DNA of 64,000 nt from Hanleya hanleyi (taxonomy: Eukaryota; Mollusca; Polyplacophora; Lepidopleurida; Hanleyidae): assembly GCA_036873755.1 (NCBI GenBank), contig JAVTVY010033635.1, positions 1 to 64,000 of the forward strand, given 5' to 3'. The position numbers and the translations under genes were made by a program. The stretch's first letter is position 1; each line of letters starts with the position of its first letter. The notes beneath the pieces are model-generated. The model made no database searches, was not told the origin of the DNA, and saw only the letters and a list, made by a program, of their open reading frames with translations. Positions 1 to 11,700 of this stretch are shown piece by piece.

Positions 1-148
1 ACATTCTCAATATTTTCATTGTGATTGCATTTTCATTTAGCGTTGATCCATTGCAATATTATTTAATGACGATATGCAATATAAATTCAAATAACAAATA
101 TATCTAAGCAACAATGTTACAATGGATTAAATTTATTTAACTTTTCAG

Positions 149-3100
149 ACGAAGAAGACCACTATTCACACTGGTGGTTTTAAATCCAGGTTGGACCATA
201 TTATGGGGCAGAGCAGATATTCTAAGGTAGCTATTGATTTATTGATTTTTGATACTGAGTTTGTGTCTTGGATTGAATGTACATTTTATAAGGCCAATTG
301 TCGTAAAGCAAGTAATTACTTGTATTCTACAAGTTGCTGCTACAAGTCACACTGTGTGAATGGGGCTGTAAACAGAGATGATTTTTAACTAATTGATATA
401 TCATGTATTTTGTAGAAGACTCTGCCAGTTATAGAAGACGACAGTGATGAGGAAGGTTCGTTTGCCGAAACATCAGAAACATATGCTAATGTAAGTATAA
501 ATTACATTATTGACAGTGCACCACATAATGTAACCATACTATAGATTTCTCCATCACATCTACATGTAGCTTTCATTTTTCGTGTTTGCATTTTTCGTGA
601 GTGAAATAGTCCTACAATGTAGTTTGTCATTCAAAAGTCCATGAACTGATCAAATACTTAATCCTTTGTTTCCAGATTTCCGACATCGAGAGTGTTGCTG
701 ATGATGATGGCACTCTGCGACAGACATTACGAAGAATTGAGGAAGAAAACATGAAGCTACGAGCAGACACTGGCGATCTTCATGAAACTTTGCAAAGTCT
801 GAAAGGTAAGTCTGGCTCAGCATTCTTTCTACATGCAAGATGGCCAAATAAGAGAATAAGACGTATGCATGAATATGTATTTGGAAATATATGGAAGAGT
901 GTCCTTATACACATATATTCTGCAATAACTATTTTCCAAACAAAGGAGATGGTATTGTAAGGCGGGGTTTTTGCCCACAGCCAGCCCACTCATAGGAATG
1001 TACATTTCTTCTCTTCATCTGTCAATCACAATGCAATTTACAACTTGTCGTCGGCGGCAGCTGTCAATCAACGAACTGAATGTTACGATGAACCATGATA
1101 GCTTCACATATGTTCGGTACCAATTCGTTATTATTTCACCTCGTTGCAGTCGATTTTACATGCACATATTGGAGAATAAATACACAATTTAGACGAATAT
1201 ATTGCTGTTGTAACAGGTAGCGACTGATCATTCGATTTCAACGTTTGACTAGCCCGTAATGTCCACACGGTATCGTGTCATCGGTAAACAATATTTATTT
1301 TACTTTTAATTGGTTCATAATGATAGCCTAAAATCTTATTTCAGATATACTGAATGCAATTATTTTTTACAAAAATGAGAAAGATTGAAATAATTTGTCG
1401 ACGTCACACATGTTGCCCTCCTGGGATTCGAACTCGGTAAAAGTAAATTTCGAGGCGCTTGTGACCCAACGTGCGTATCCACTACACCACGACATACAAA
1501 CAACTGTAACAGGATATTTTGTCACTTTAATCTACTTACGAAAACTTCAAACGTTATGAATCATAACTTTTCAGTTTTTAGTATGAAGGACTCCTTGGAC
1601 CAAAAAGATCTTCCAGCAGTGCGGATATAATGTTACCACACAACACCAGGTTAAATGGCGTTTTGGTCCAAGGGGTCCTTCGCGTCCAAATGCGTGTCTG
1701 AAGGACTCGATTTAGACCGCTTTTTCACGAAATAGCACAAGCTGTGGACTTCAGTTTCATGTGATAACTATAATCATAACGCAATCGCACTAAAACTTTC
1801 ACATATTGTGTACTTATATTTTCTCTTGCCGTTACATTAAAACTTTAATATTTTTAGAACATTTTATTTTTTCGATTTCAACCGCACCACGTATAGGCCA
1901 AAATCCCGCCTTATCGTACCATCACCTTTGCTCAAATGCTTTTCTTCAGATCAGCCATCAGTGGTTTCGCATTTTGCACATGCATGATTCTCAGCGTAAT
2001 GAATTATCTCCTTTATAATATAATTACCTCATTTAAATAGCATGAGAATGTACACATGATCCGTATTGTAATTTAACTATCCTCAATACGTTATGGTGCA
2101 TTTGCGAATACATTTCCATTGTTTTTTGTTCCCTCATTAGATCTTCCAAGAATGGTTTTGGACTTGTCACAACTTGTACAGGAAGTGAAGCAAAGCTGTC
2201 AGTGCAATTGTGCTCAGGAGACAACTACCCCAGAGAGACATCCCTCACCGATGGTACATGCTGCTTCACTTGTACCAGAGTCCTCTCTATGCCGACACCA
2301 GGTACCCTGGGACAGCAATCTCCAGTTTTCGCCATCTCACAGCATACCACCGAATTAGATGTTGACCTTGTAAGTCATATGTTTTTTTATCGTTCATAAT
2401 AATAAAAGGCTTTATCTATACTCCATTACAAACTCTTAGCCCAATACAAGCGTCTAGTCCGTCATTCATAATTCAGTCGTCGTCCATTAAAGAATATCCG
2501 CGTCCATAATCCAAAGACCTATTCCATATCCATGGAATGTAATGATATATATAGAGAAAGGTAAATTGGGATATCCTTACATAAGTACAATATGTTTAAA
2601 ACAGTGATACCCGAAGAACAATTTTATAGTGAGTTTAAATACTTAAAGGGTCTTCTAAAGCTGACTGATCATTTTGGTAGCCTATTGAAACAAGTTGATG
2701 CTATTTATATTCACGCAGAATATTACAACAGTTATTTTATCATCTTTCAGTCGGTGGTGTCTGGTAATGTATATCTGCCAAGACGAGTTGTACAGAACAT
2801 TATCCAGAGTGTTCCCCGAAAGATGGCCATGGATCTAATGTCACCTTTATTCACAAGAGCTGAGATGGCTACACACACGATGACTGGTGTGGAGTCAAAT
2901 ACTAGACCTGATGCAGACGTAAAACCACTCATTGAATCAAGACAAGATAACTGCTATACAAGGTAATTGTTCTTGTCTTTGAAAATATCTCGGATCTTTT
3001 ATCAGCTTTATCTACTGTGACAAAAATATTTTGAGCGCTTAGCATCCCACAAGCCAGGTATTCAAATTAAATTACCCCGCTATAATAAAATGCTGTAATA

Positions 3101-3473
3101 CTTAAATAAGGAGCCAATCAAAGTAAAATTGCCCAAGTATTAGACTTGGTTATCCACAAACTTGCAGCTGCCTATTTGACTGAGTATATAAATTGGGGTT
3201 CCAAGCCTTTGGCAAGTTTAATGCATTTCTTTCCTGCATTGCAGCCCTACTTCTAAATGTCTTTTAATGATGTGCTAATTAAATATTTTCTTTTACCCCT
3301 TTCGCTAAAGTACTACCAAAAGGATTTTCCTGGCAAGGATAAGATATACAGGATTCTATGAATGCCAAACTGAATGGCGAACAGAAGTGCTACAGACGGA
3401 AGGAGAAGCACAGAGAGGCTCCCCACATCATTCCCCAGTGACAACATGGCACACTGATATTATGTCATTCTAA
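149..3473 (+). CDS. BEN-domain protein, 3' part of a multi-exon gene
   Basis: Exons read at 149-226, 416-490, 676-805, 2141-2301 (or 2369), 2751-2962 and 3311-3473, each flanked by AG and GT. Phases agree across the first three junctions. Exon 149-226 is basic, 416-490 is acidic (IEDDSDEEG), and 676-805 plus the start of 2141 form a heptad-like helix (TLRQTLRRIEEEN) followed by a Cys cluster (CQCNC). The 2751 exon carries a BEN-like block: LPRRVVQNI, then PRKMAMDLMSPLFTRAEMAT, then TGVES and KPLIESRQ. This matches the BEN pattern of a helix, 'LF+ELA', 'TG', and 'KP-LD'. BEN proteins bind DNA or chromatin; nuclear location is inferred. The 5' end lies outside the window. The last exon in the canonical phase reads 54 codons to TAA at 3471, but that tail does not look BEN-like; another frame gives YYQKDFPGKDKIYRIL then a stop. 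Exon 2141 also has a frame conflict (see findings), so the gene could be damaged. BEN assignment is from pattern recognition only. Confidence 0.62.
943..1930. mobile_element. TIR DNA element, copy 1 (in a BEN-gene intron)
   Basis: The left end reads AAAGGAGATGGTATTGTAAG and the right end is its near reverse complement (CTTATCGTACCATCACCTTTG), so this is a terminal-inverted-repeat element of about 1 kb. The segment 1589-1930 is clearly homologous to 57839-58181, including a shared 'GTTAAATGGCGTTTTGGT' block and 'TTTCACGAAATAGCACA'. No transposase is visible, so it is non-autonomous. It sits in the intron between 805 and 2141 and holds the tRNA-like block at 1413-1494. Confidence 0.7.
1413..1494 (-). 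repeat. tRNA-derived SINE head or tRNA pseudogene
   Basis: On the minus strand an A-box-like TGGTGTAGTGG (1479-1489) is followed by a B-box-like GAGTTCGAATCCC (1423-1435) at about normal tRNA spacing, with a loop compatible with a CAC anticodon. The acceptor and anticodon stems do not pair properly, so it is not a working tRNA. A tRNA-derived SINE head or decayed tRNA copy is the best reading. Confidence 0.5.
2445..2537 (-). mobile_element. 3' tail of reverse-transcriptase element
   Basis: Minus-strand copy of the last ~90 bases of the element at 7151-8108, including the shared terminal block GACGGACTAGACGCTTGTA and the upstream 'GGACGCGGATATTCTTTAATG'. It lies in an intron of the BEN gene. 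Being only the 3' end, it fits a 5'-truncated retroposed copy. Confidence 0.65.
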
Positions 3474-3518
3474 TATATACCCTCTATATTTATGTGTATC
3501 CTGCGTTATTTTGTATGC

Positions 3519-3524
3519 AATAAA
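3519..3524 (+). promoter_or_regulatory. poly(A) signal of the BEN gene
   Basis: AATAAA lies 45 bases after the TAA at 3471, in a T/G-rich context. It marks the likely 3' end of the transcript. Confidence 0.55.
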
Positions 3525-3892
3525 ATGTCCGTATGCACGGATCGGCTTCTGTTAAATGTCTTCATGGGTAACATGTCTTACATGTTACGTAATAGTACCT
3601 GTGTGTTATCTGAACATCACTGATCAGTTTCTGTCCAGTACACTGTAATTATTTGATCAGTACTGTTTAGAGAGCAATCACTGCTGTTCCATGTAGTTAC
3701 TGTAAGAGGTTATTCCTTTAAAAACTTCAGGACGCTGTGTATGCGCCATGACTTCAGTGATATCAGGGACCAGAAGCGAGTTGACCTGATCCATTTTATT
3801 TACTGAACTCCACATTTAAAGGTTCACCTCATTTTCAGAAGAGTACCCTGAAAATAGCTATGGAATATTGCTGAACTTCATAAATGATGCTA

Positions 3893-4160
3893 CAGGACAG
3901 TCCTATAGGATTCAATAGGACAGTCCTATAGGGTCCAATAGGACAGTCCTATGGGATTGCTGTGGGAAAATGTCCTACAGGATCCCATAAGATTTTGCCT
4001 ATAGGACAGTCCTATAGGACTGTCCTATTAGATCCTATAGGACTGTCCCGTAAGATCCTATAGGACTGTCCTATAAGATCCTATAGGACTGTCCTATAGG
4101 CAAAATCCTATAGGATCGTATAGGACATTTTCTTATAGGAATCCTATAGGATTTTTTGGT
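3893..4160. repeat. Palindrome cluster built on TCCTATAGGA
   Basis: The palindrome CCTATAGG and its extension AGGACAGTCCTATAGG recur more than ten times in about 270 bases. The orientation of the spacer words flips around ~4050: the left half carries AGGACAGTCCTA, the right half TAGGACTGTCC. A larger inverted pair (about 3965-4025 with 4075-4130, both carrying 'ATTTTGCCTATAGGACAG' or its complement) is superimposed. It could fold into a cruciform. No coding capacity. It starts about 370 bases past the BEN gene poly(A) signal. Confidence 0.8.
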
Positions 4161-6709
4161 AAGGGAAGTCTGTTAAATTATGCGGATATCCAAATTTCCA
4201 CATAAAGTAGGCGATCTTTATATTGATTTTAACTAAAAAGTTAATCTACTTTCGTCCAAAATATGGACGCGTTATATATTCCTTTTTTATGACAATATTA
4301 TGAATCGCTTGGGTATTATCAGAGGCACAAGATAAAACATTTGAAGGAGTAAGAAAACAACTCCATCTGCGAAGTGATGTTTTCAGAGGAACTTGATAAA
4401 ACAATCATCTGCGAATATATACGTTTTAGCTGAACTTGTTACAGGGGAACCCAAATGGAAAATTAAATTTTCCCGAGAAGAGATAATTTTTTATTTTATT
4501 TTTTTTTCAAAAAATTTATATCGTGAAAATATTCCTATTTTGGAGTCTGGTATAAATGTGGTATGCAAATGAGCTTTGATGATGTCAACCAATGAACTAG
4601 AGATATTCAGATAAACAAATAATGAAATATTTCTTACAGGATACACAGGATTCTGCTTCTTTTGCATTTCATTAACATTGTGTTTATATGTTATTGGAGA
4701 TGACTTTTATCACTTGGATGCCAATAGTTACAGAAATATGGTTACCATAGCAACCTGTAACCAAGTGCTTTATCTCAGGAACTTAAATCGTTAACGTGAT
4801 GTTCTTAATGAATATGAATAGCGTAGACCGCTATTACTGAATATTCAGTAATTAAGATTCCATAATCTGCAAATGTTTCGGAATAAAGCTCTTAGTAATT
4901 GGTTGCTGTGGTAACCGTATTTAAAAAATTCATATGGTTTGCATAATGCTATAATTAATCAATGTTACAAATTTGAAAGAGATTAGTCTTGTACATGCAG
5001 TAAACGGCGTCCGACTAAGAATTATGAGTACTTTCTACTCCGAAAGGTGAGCCTAACACGTTTGGTTTCCCCACTAAAACACGATCACTAGGTTATAATC
5101 AATAGTGTTATTTGAAGAAGCGAAAGCAGTGTTGACATGTTCGCTATACATCGATCACTCAAACGCTATTTTTTTCATTCCTTGAAATTAAAACAACAGT
5201 TTACTCTAGCGTATTGACTTGAACGAGCGATACCAGCTTGTTTTACATCATCATACATTTTTGTTCTGTTCCTGTACATTCAATTTGCAACGTTTGCATC
5301 TAAAGAATAACATCTCAGCTGTAGTCTAAACAGGCACATTTTATCGAAATTAAAATACAATTTATCATTGTAACACACAACGAATTTGTCCATACGATCC
5401 AGAAATCGCGAGACAAAATCGATATTGATGTTTGAATAAAATTCAGACTTTCATATTCCTGTATTGCGTATTCTAAACCAAATATTAGCAATAGAATATT
5501 ATATACACGTAATCTAATGAAATCATAAGAGTGTGGCAATGATGATCGTTGCCATGGTATTAATTCTAATATTAACGACTGATGACTGTGCTATCTTTTA
5601 ACATGTAAAAATTCGCCCACGCGACGGAGAAACACCGACTCGAGTAGAGTGACGTATTTTTTGGATTTCTTCAGTGCTCATACCTGGTGACAGTTTATCG
5701 GAATATTTTTCTATTTCCCTGTCGGTCGCAATATTGCATGAAAATTCATTCCCATATCCCAGTTCCCAAAAACTGGATGATCCCAAACAATAAAATATCG
5801 TATCTTAAGTCTGAAATTTGAGCTGCTTTTGTTGACATGCCCGTGTTTTAGTTCGAAAGAAACATGGTCGTAGTTGACAATGACAATCGACTGTAAATAC
5901 TCGCCTCTTTTTTTACCAGTTTAGTCATCATCAACAACGACGGACAGCAATAACTTTATTGTCTCTACTCTCGCATTGTGTTATTCTGAAGGAAAACGTT
6001 AGTCCTGGTCGACAATGACGGTCGACAGTAACTCATGCATTAGTCGAGATCCAAACACGACAGCGCATTCAAAGCAGCTGATTGGCTAAATCGGAATGAA
6101 ATCATACAAGTTGATAAGCGTTCAAGTTTTTCATGATCAGATCCATAGATGTGTATGTTCAGGTTAATTGGATGAAATTCAATACATCGATGGACAGTTT
6201 GGAAATCGGCCATGTTTCCGTCCCATAGTGCAATGCGCACCACGAGTTACTTTAGCTCAACGTAATGTTGTAAGTATAGGCGGCAGCAAGAAATGCAAAA
6301 ATAAATAAATTTCCCTTAGGCTTTGGCTCTCCGAACGTTTCAGAATAATTGTTTAGGTCTTCATCAATCTTTTAATCCTCTTGACTCGTGCAGATGGATT
6401 GCATAAATGTATCTACAGCCGAAAAAGTTTCACTTTCTGTACTGGAGCCGACGGAGATGTCCTGTTGAACTCGTGAAGCATGGGCGACAACTCTTGTTGT
6501 ACCCTTCCTCGCACAGGCATTCTTTGAAACTATCCACGGGTGTATTGTGGCATGATAGCTTGAAATGTACGATGGCGTTGTCTAATCGCTCCCCAGATTT
6601 CCAACAGAAAACTTTGCAAGCCAGATTTGACCACAACGTGACATGAGCTTGCCTGGCTCACTTCCAGTTCAGCTACAAGCTGTTGTTGATGCCGGCCTGC
6701 ATATGATCA
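4161..6709. other. AT-rich intergenic stretch, no gene seen
   Basis: Only short unsupported reading frames and AT-rich sequence. Short blocks containing 'GTTGACAATGAC' near 5875 and 'GGTCGACAATGACGGTCGACAG' near 6010 recur in altered form near 14725-14830, so part of this is dispersed repeat. No splice-framed coding exon was recognised. Confidence 0.5.
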
Positions 6710-7150
6710 TGTTATGGAATTTTCGGCCTTCAAGACGACAGGGGCTTGTGCGCGATCTTAAGATGTTGTAACGCAAAGTCGTCTGTAGACTCGGGTGATG
6801 GTCTCCATAAAACCCGTTCAGATAATAGATCCAGTTCCGGCTTCTGAGATTTCTCGAAGACTTGATAGCCTCTTTAAATGAGACAGGATACAACAATTAA
6901 CGACGGAGTCCATGTCTGATGAATATTAAGCCGATTTATTGTAAATTCATTCCACCTAACTTAGGAATGATCGGCGGCAGGTGGCAGGCAGACCAACACA
7001 ACTTCATTAACATCAGACCAATTTGTAAACAGTCATTTTCAGAACTGAAGATAGTACATCGGAGACATGATGGTATTAGCCTTCATTCATTGAGACCTGA
7101 TGGTATTGGTCTGCCTGTATGTGCCGGTCATCCCTTTTTATACATTACTA

Positions 7151-8108
7151 TGACAATTGTGCACCCCTGTTGGCTGAACTGTATCTGTTCTCTTATGAAA
7201 AACCGGTTCATTCAACGCCCGTTCCTTCTCATTCACCAAACGCTATATAGACGATCTTCTCGCTGTGGATAATCGCTATATAAATGACGCAGTGAAGGAT
7301 ATATATCCATCTTCACTGGATTTGAAGGAAACTACAGATAGCCCTACAGGCACATCATATTTAGATCTGTATCTCTACAAAAATGGAGCGGGCATTCTCT
7401 CTCGTCGACTTTATGACAAAAGAGATGATTACAATTTCGACATCGTAAACTATCCCTTTCTGGACAGTAATATTCCAGTGGGACCTGCATATGGCGTATA
7501 CATATCTCGCCTAGTAGTATTTGCTAGATCCTGTGTTAATTGTGACGATTTCAATCAACGCCACAGAACATTGTTGCAGAAACTTATACAACAGGGCTAT
7601 TCCTCCAAGTGCCTCCACTCAAAGTTTCTCAAATTTGGCGATACATATCGCACGCTGATAGCAAAATACGAACGTAGCGTACAAGATCTATGGCGTTACG
7701 TTTCGTAACTTGCGTCTAATTCCGCTTAACCCGGGGCTAGGGGCCGTATGAACCCATGTACTTCAAGATCCTCATGATGCTCATATGAACAGTCACAATC
7801 AAAGCGTGACAGAGATACATCATTCTCTAGATAACGACTTCAGAACGATTATCATGGATTAAGAATACTGATCAGCGATACGGATTTTATATTTTTGGAA
7901 TATCATGATGTCTTGTCGGCATCATTGAAAACTGTTGACCGCTTCTCTGTTGCAGGAAACTAGCCTATGTTTATGTATACTATGATTGTCTTTTTTGAAT
8001 TTGGTGCTAATACTGTTATATGGATATGGAATAGGTCTTTGGATTATGGACGCGGATATTCTTTAATGAACGACGGCTGAATTATGAATGACGGACTAGA
8101 CGCTTGTA
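7151..8108 (+). mobile_element. 5'-truncated reverse-transcriptase element
   Basis: Copy 2 of the host repeat reads straight through 'GCTATGACATTACAGAGTCA' (13477-13496), whereas here ~958 bases lie between TATGAC and ATTACAGAG. The insert holds the C-terminal part of a reverse transcriptase (7199-7708), then ~400 bases of 3' untranslated sequence ending GACGGACTAGACGCTTGT. The same 3' terminus recurs on the minus strand at 2445 and 56549. A shared 3' end with variable 5' ends suggests target-primed retroposition. Confidence 0.75.
7199..7708 (+). pseudogene. Reverse transcriptase C-terminal fragment
   Basis: Open frame of about 169 codons with no start, entered just after a TGA at 7196. It contains the catalytic box KRYIDDLL (YIDD at 7244-7255), then TSYLDLYLYKNG, YDKRDDYNFDIVNYPF and PAYGVYISRLVVFARSC. 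This order of motifs belongs to a reverse transcriptase family common in invertebrate retroelements. The palm is cut upstream of the YIDD box and no endonuclease follows, so it cannot be active. Whether the parent is a LINE or a Penelope-like element cannot be settled from this fragment. Confidence 0.75.
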
Positions 8109-8848
8109 TTACAGAGTCAAATTAACCCAAAACTAAATCCTCATACCCTCGGTGCAGTTATGACAAGCAAATCAGCCATCTGTCGCATTACCTAAACTCA
8201 CTCGTCAGATTCAGGATGATTCAGTACAGCTACACAAGCATTTTCTATATCATCCTGTATTAATTGAAATTACATAATTGTTTCTCACAAATAGTTGTGT
8301 TTACAATAACTGAACTAAAGGGCCATGAAATAGAATTTCGGAAATAGTTTTATCACAGCACATCATAATAAACTTAAAGTTGCATGCATACAGATTAGGT
8401 TATGTTAAATTGGTAAATGAAAAGTCGAACTTTATGCAATGATATGGTGGCTAAGAACTCTACCTTTACGTGAAAGTATGGTGGCTAAGAATTCACTATT
8501 AGACTTATCTTCCATCAATGAAAGATGGATGACAGGACCGGAAAGGAGTTCATTCATCTCAAAGTAGAAAAACAAAATGCATAAGTGATTAAAACGATAC
8601 CAAAGTTCAGAGAATAGCCCGTTATATAGCTAAGTTCGTTATCCGCAATATCAGTCAAATATCGTAAGCAATTATTCAATTACCATATTATTCAAATACC
8701 ATAGTCCATGTTCATAGCGTAAGGTCATAATGCCATATTTACCAAAATGTATCAATGAAAATACTCTAGGTATGTGATACACGTGCCAGTCAGTCATGTC
8801 AAAACAATTGCTTGAAAACATTTCAAGCGCCGCAGTCGCGAAGTCAAA

Positions 8849-9009
8849 ATAATGTATCAAAACATTACACAATAATGTATCAAAACATTACACAATAATG
8901 TATCAAAACATTACACAATAATGTATCAAAACATTACACAATAATGTATCAAAACATTACACAATAATGTATCAAGACATTACGCAATAATGTATCAAGA
9001 CATTACACA
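8849..9009. repeat. 23-bp tandem repeat, 7 copies
   Basis: Unit ACAATAATGTATCAAAACAT plus TAC, head to tail with no spacers. The last copies differ by A>G changes (CAAGACATTAC, TACGCAATAATG). A simple minisatellite. Confidence 0.9.
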
Positions 9010-10514
9010 AAATGAAAACAATTGCTGGAAAATCCTTCCATTACCTCAGCTTCAAATCCAAAATAGTTTACCAACACATTACATGTACATGAAAATCAAA
9101 ACAAAATGGCCAAAACAAATAGCATTTAACTGTATCAAAATGTCAAAACTCCAACCTATATGTAAGATAATGTCAATCAGAACAAACAGAAGCAAATAAT
9201 TTCGAAACAGATTGATCGTACCAGTTCAGTGCAAGAAAAATCATACCAATTCAGTGCAAGAGAAATCATTATGAAAGCTAGAAGTTTTATGGTTGACATG
9301 GACACAATATTCACCGGACTTAAGCAAGTTGCCAATACGTGTTAATTGAAACCAATTTGTCATCCAACATCTTAGACTTATATGTGAGGATATACATATA
9401 CAATATACAAATTCAGGATGATACAAAAAACAAATAACCACACATATTCACAAATATCCAGGCTCCTATGGCCTAATCGGGGATTGTGGGGGCTCGACAC
9501 CAACAGGCTTCCATAGCCTATACCAAGCATTTATATGCTACAACCACTAGTACGTACATGTACATATGTGCATATGCGATAATCGTAGTTTCATTTAGCC
9601 CAAATTGCGTTAAGTGTATAGCTCACCGGCTACGCTAGCTATTATGAAAACTGATCGCGATAAATATCCTATCACAAGATTCTCGTACAAACTTCAAAGG
9701 CTAGATTTGTCAATCTGTAAATCACTAAATTTATCAGTTACAAAGGTTCATGCAATCTATCAGTTTCACCATTGATTTATCAACTTCACTGGGCATGCAG
9801 CATTATCAATAATAAACGAAACGAAACATGCACAATATACGAAAGATGTCAACAGTTCATATAAGGCATTATACTGACACATATAACAGGATCGTTCAAT
9901 ACATGTTACCAACCTGTCTGAGCATTCAGTCCAGAATGCTCCACGAAAGTTATGAGAATACAATGTCTCAGAGTTCGTTGGGCATGACCCATTTCTGTAA
10001 ATTACACACTGTTCATCACACGCACTATTGTCAATCAGTGGGAACTTCACAACGTCAGGCAGAAAGTTCAGGGAAATCCAGGCAGAAAATATATCACAAC
10101 ACAATTATGTTTTCAATCACTATAGCCATTTACAAGGCTCTGTTAAGTGAAACGAATCAAACTGTACCTGTAAATACTATTTCCACGGCATGGACTCGTT
10201 CCAGAGGTTTCTGGCACACGCTGTCACGTCATCAAGGAAGCGGAGAAACATGTTGCTGATATAGGAAGGAACGGTCTTTGGGTCGAAATCTTATCACTGA
10301 GATGGACATCACTCATGGCAGTTGTGGACATCAGTTTGGAATCCCTTCCAGTTAGAATTACAATGCAGTTCAAGGAGGCGTTGAACAGGGTCGCACATTT
10401 CACAATGGCCAGCAAAGAAGGCTACCAAATGTTTTCGTCAGTCACCGTCCTCATCCGGGTGACTTACCGTCTGTAATACCTCAGTAGATGCAAAAAAGAA
10501 GGAAGGTCCTTTAC
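9010..10514. other. No recognised gene; A-rich noncoding sequence
   Basis: AT-rich with short opposing reading frames only. The strand-overlapping frames at 9766-10259 have no recognisable domain. Nothing assignable. Confidence 0.45.
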
Positions 10515-10634
10515 CTGTTCTCTTTGCAATTGACGATTGTCCTTGGCCTGAATATCAGTCCGCAGATTGTCCACAAGATTCATGACGCCTTGAGCAATAG
10601 CCTGGACCTCTTGCACTTTTACTGGCTCAGCCAT
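10515..10634 (-). CDS. Possible first coding exon, unknown product
   Basis: On the minus strand an ATG at 10634 opens 40 codons beginning MAEPVKVQEVQAIAQGVM and ending QLQREQ, followed at once by a good donor (CAG|GTAAAG at 10514). The composition is soluble and helical. Upstream on this strand is the conserved end of the dispersed repeat (10746 onward). No following exon could be assigned, and the frame closes soon after the donor if unspliced. It could be the start of a transposon-borne gene or chance. Confidence 0.25.
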
Positions 10635-11321
10635 TTTGTCCAAAAGCTAGTACTCTCAGTGCCCTCGGTCGATCGTCTGAAGCTGTCGTCTCATGACCTT
10701 GTAGTTGTAGCCAAAAGAAAATTGTCTTTATCCTGGCAAGCTCGGCATTATGGAATTTTCGGTCTTCAAGACGACAAGGGCTTGAGTGCGATCTTAAGAT
10801 GTTGTAACGCAAAGTCGTCTGTAGACTCGGTTGATGATCTCCATAAAACCCGTTCAGATAATGGATCCAGTTCCGGCTTCTGAGATTTCTCGAAGACTTG
10901 GTAGCTTCTTTAAATGAGACAGGATACAACAATTAACGACGGAGTCCATGTCTGCTGAATATTAAGCCGATTTATTGTAAATTCATTCCACCTAACTTAG
11001 GAATGATCGACAACATTTGGCAGGCAGACCAACACAACTTCATTAAAGTGCTAATGCAGCGAAATTATTATTAAATAATTTGATTCTCTATTCTTTCATG
11101 ATAAATTTGCTATATCCACGAGGAAAATCGGACAAGGAGAAGTTCTTATTTCAAATGGAAAAGGGCGTGCAATTGTGCTCTTAAAAGTGCGACCGTTTTC
11201 ATTGGCTTTGTTTACAAAATTATATATGCATGACGTCATAAGTATGACCGATCGTCAGCTTGAGTCTTGGCTCAGCATGGCGGACAGTGTTGGAAGGAGG
11301 CAAGTCCGTCCTCGTGGCCAA

Positions 11322-11468
11322 TATACTGGTTTGTTTAATAAAAATTTTGAATTTAATGTTCATCGGGAAATTAAGTATGACGAGGGAAACTGTTTATTAT
11401 TAGACATAAGTGTGAATGAATATAGACTGACCTTTACCAATTTGTATGGACCTAATGAAGATACATAA
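11322..11468 (+). pseudogene. LINE endonuclease-domain fragment
   Basis: Within a frame ending at 11468 the residues GLFNKNFEFNVHREI, then GNCLLLDISVNEYRLTF, then TNLYGPNEDT match the middle strands of the apurinic-type endonuclease domain of non-LTR retrotransposons (pattern GVAILFN..F, G.F...D...N, L.N.YGPN.D). Catalytic residues on either side are absent, so it is a short relic carried inside the TTAA element. Confidence 0.6.
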
Positions 11469-11499
11469 GGCAACGCATCCGTGACCGAGCGAAGCCTAG

Positions 11500-11700
11500 A
11501 CACAGGGACAAGTTTCTACTGGATTGCATATACATACCCATCTCACACCACATGTATCACAGGGACAATTTTCTACTGGATTGCATATACATACCCACCT
11601 TACACCACATATATACATGTGGTGTGAGATGGGTATGTATATGCAACAAGTGGTGTGAGATGGGTGTGTATATGCAATACACTAGAAACTTGTCTCTGTA
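11500..11700. repeat. Inverted and direct repeat block
   Basis: 'GGATTGCATATACATACCCA' followed by 'TCTCACACCACATG' occurs twice forward and twice as reverse complement (TGTGGTGTGAGATGGGTATG), giving a hairpin-forming block inside the TTAA element. Confidence 0.7.

Larger units (their letters stand above)
6710..8500. repeat. Dispersed ~0.84-kb repeat, copy 1, split by an insertion
   Basis: 6712-7150 and 8109-8500 match 10746-11046 plus 13330-13867 over essentially their whole length (for example 'AACGCAAAGTCGTCTGTAGACTCGG' and 'GGAATGATCG'). In this copy the repeat is interrupted by 7151-8108. A minus-strand reading frame (6669-6896) is conserved with 10627-10932, but it has no recognised domain. 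Class unknown; the ends were not resolved as TIRs or LTRs. Confidence 0.75.

Noticed and set aside
1413..1494. Functional tRNA gene
   Set aside because: A and B boxes are present, but acceptor, anticodon and T stems do not pair.
8849..9009. Possible CRISPR array from regular 23-bp repeats
   Set aside because: Units are contiguous with no spacers, and the genome is eukaryotic.
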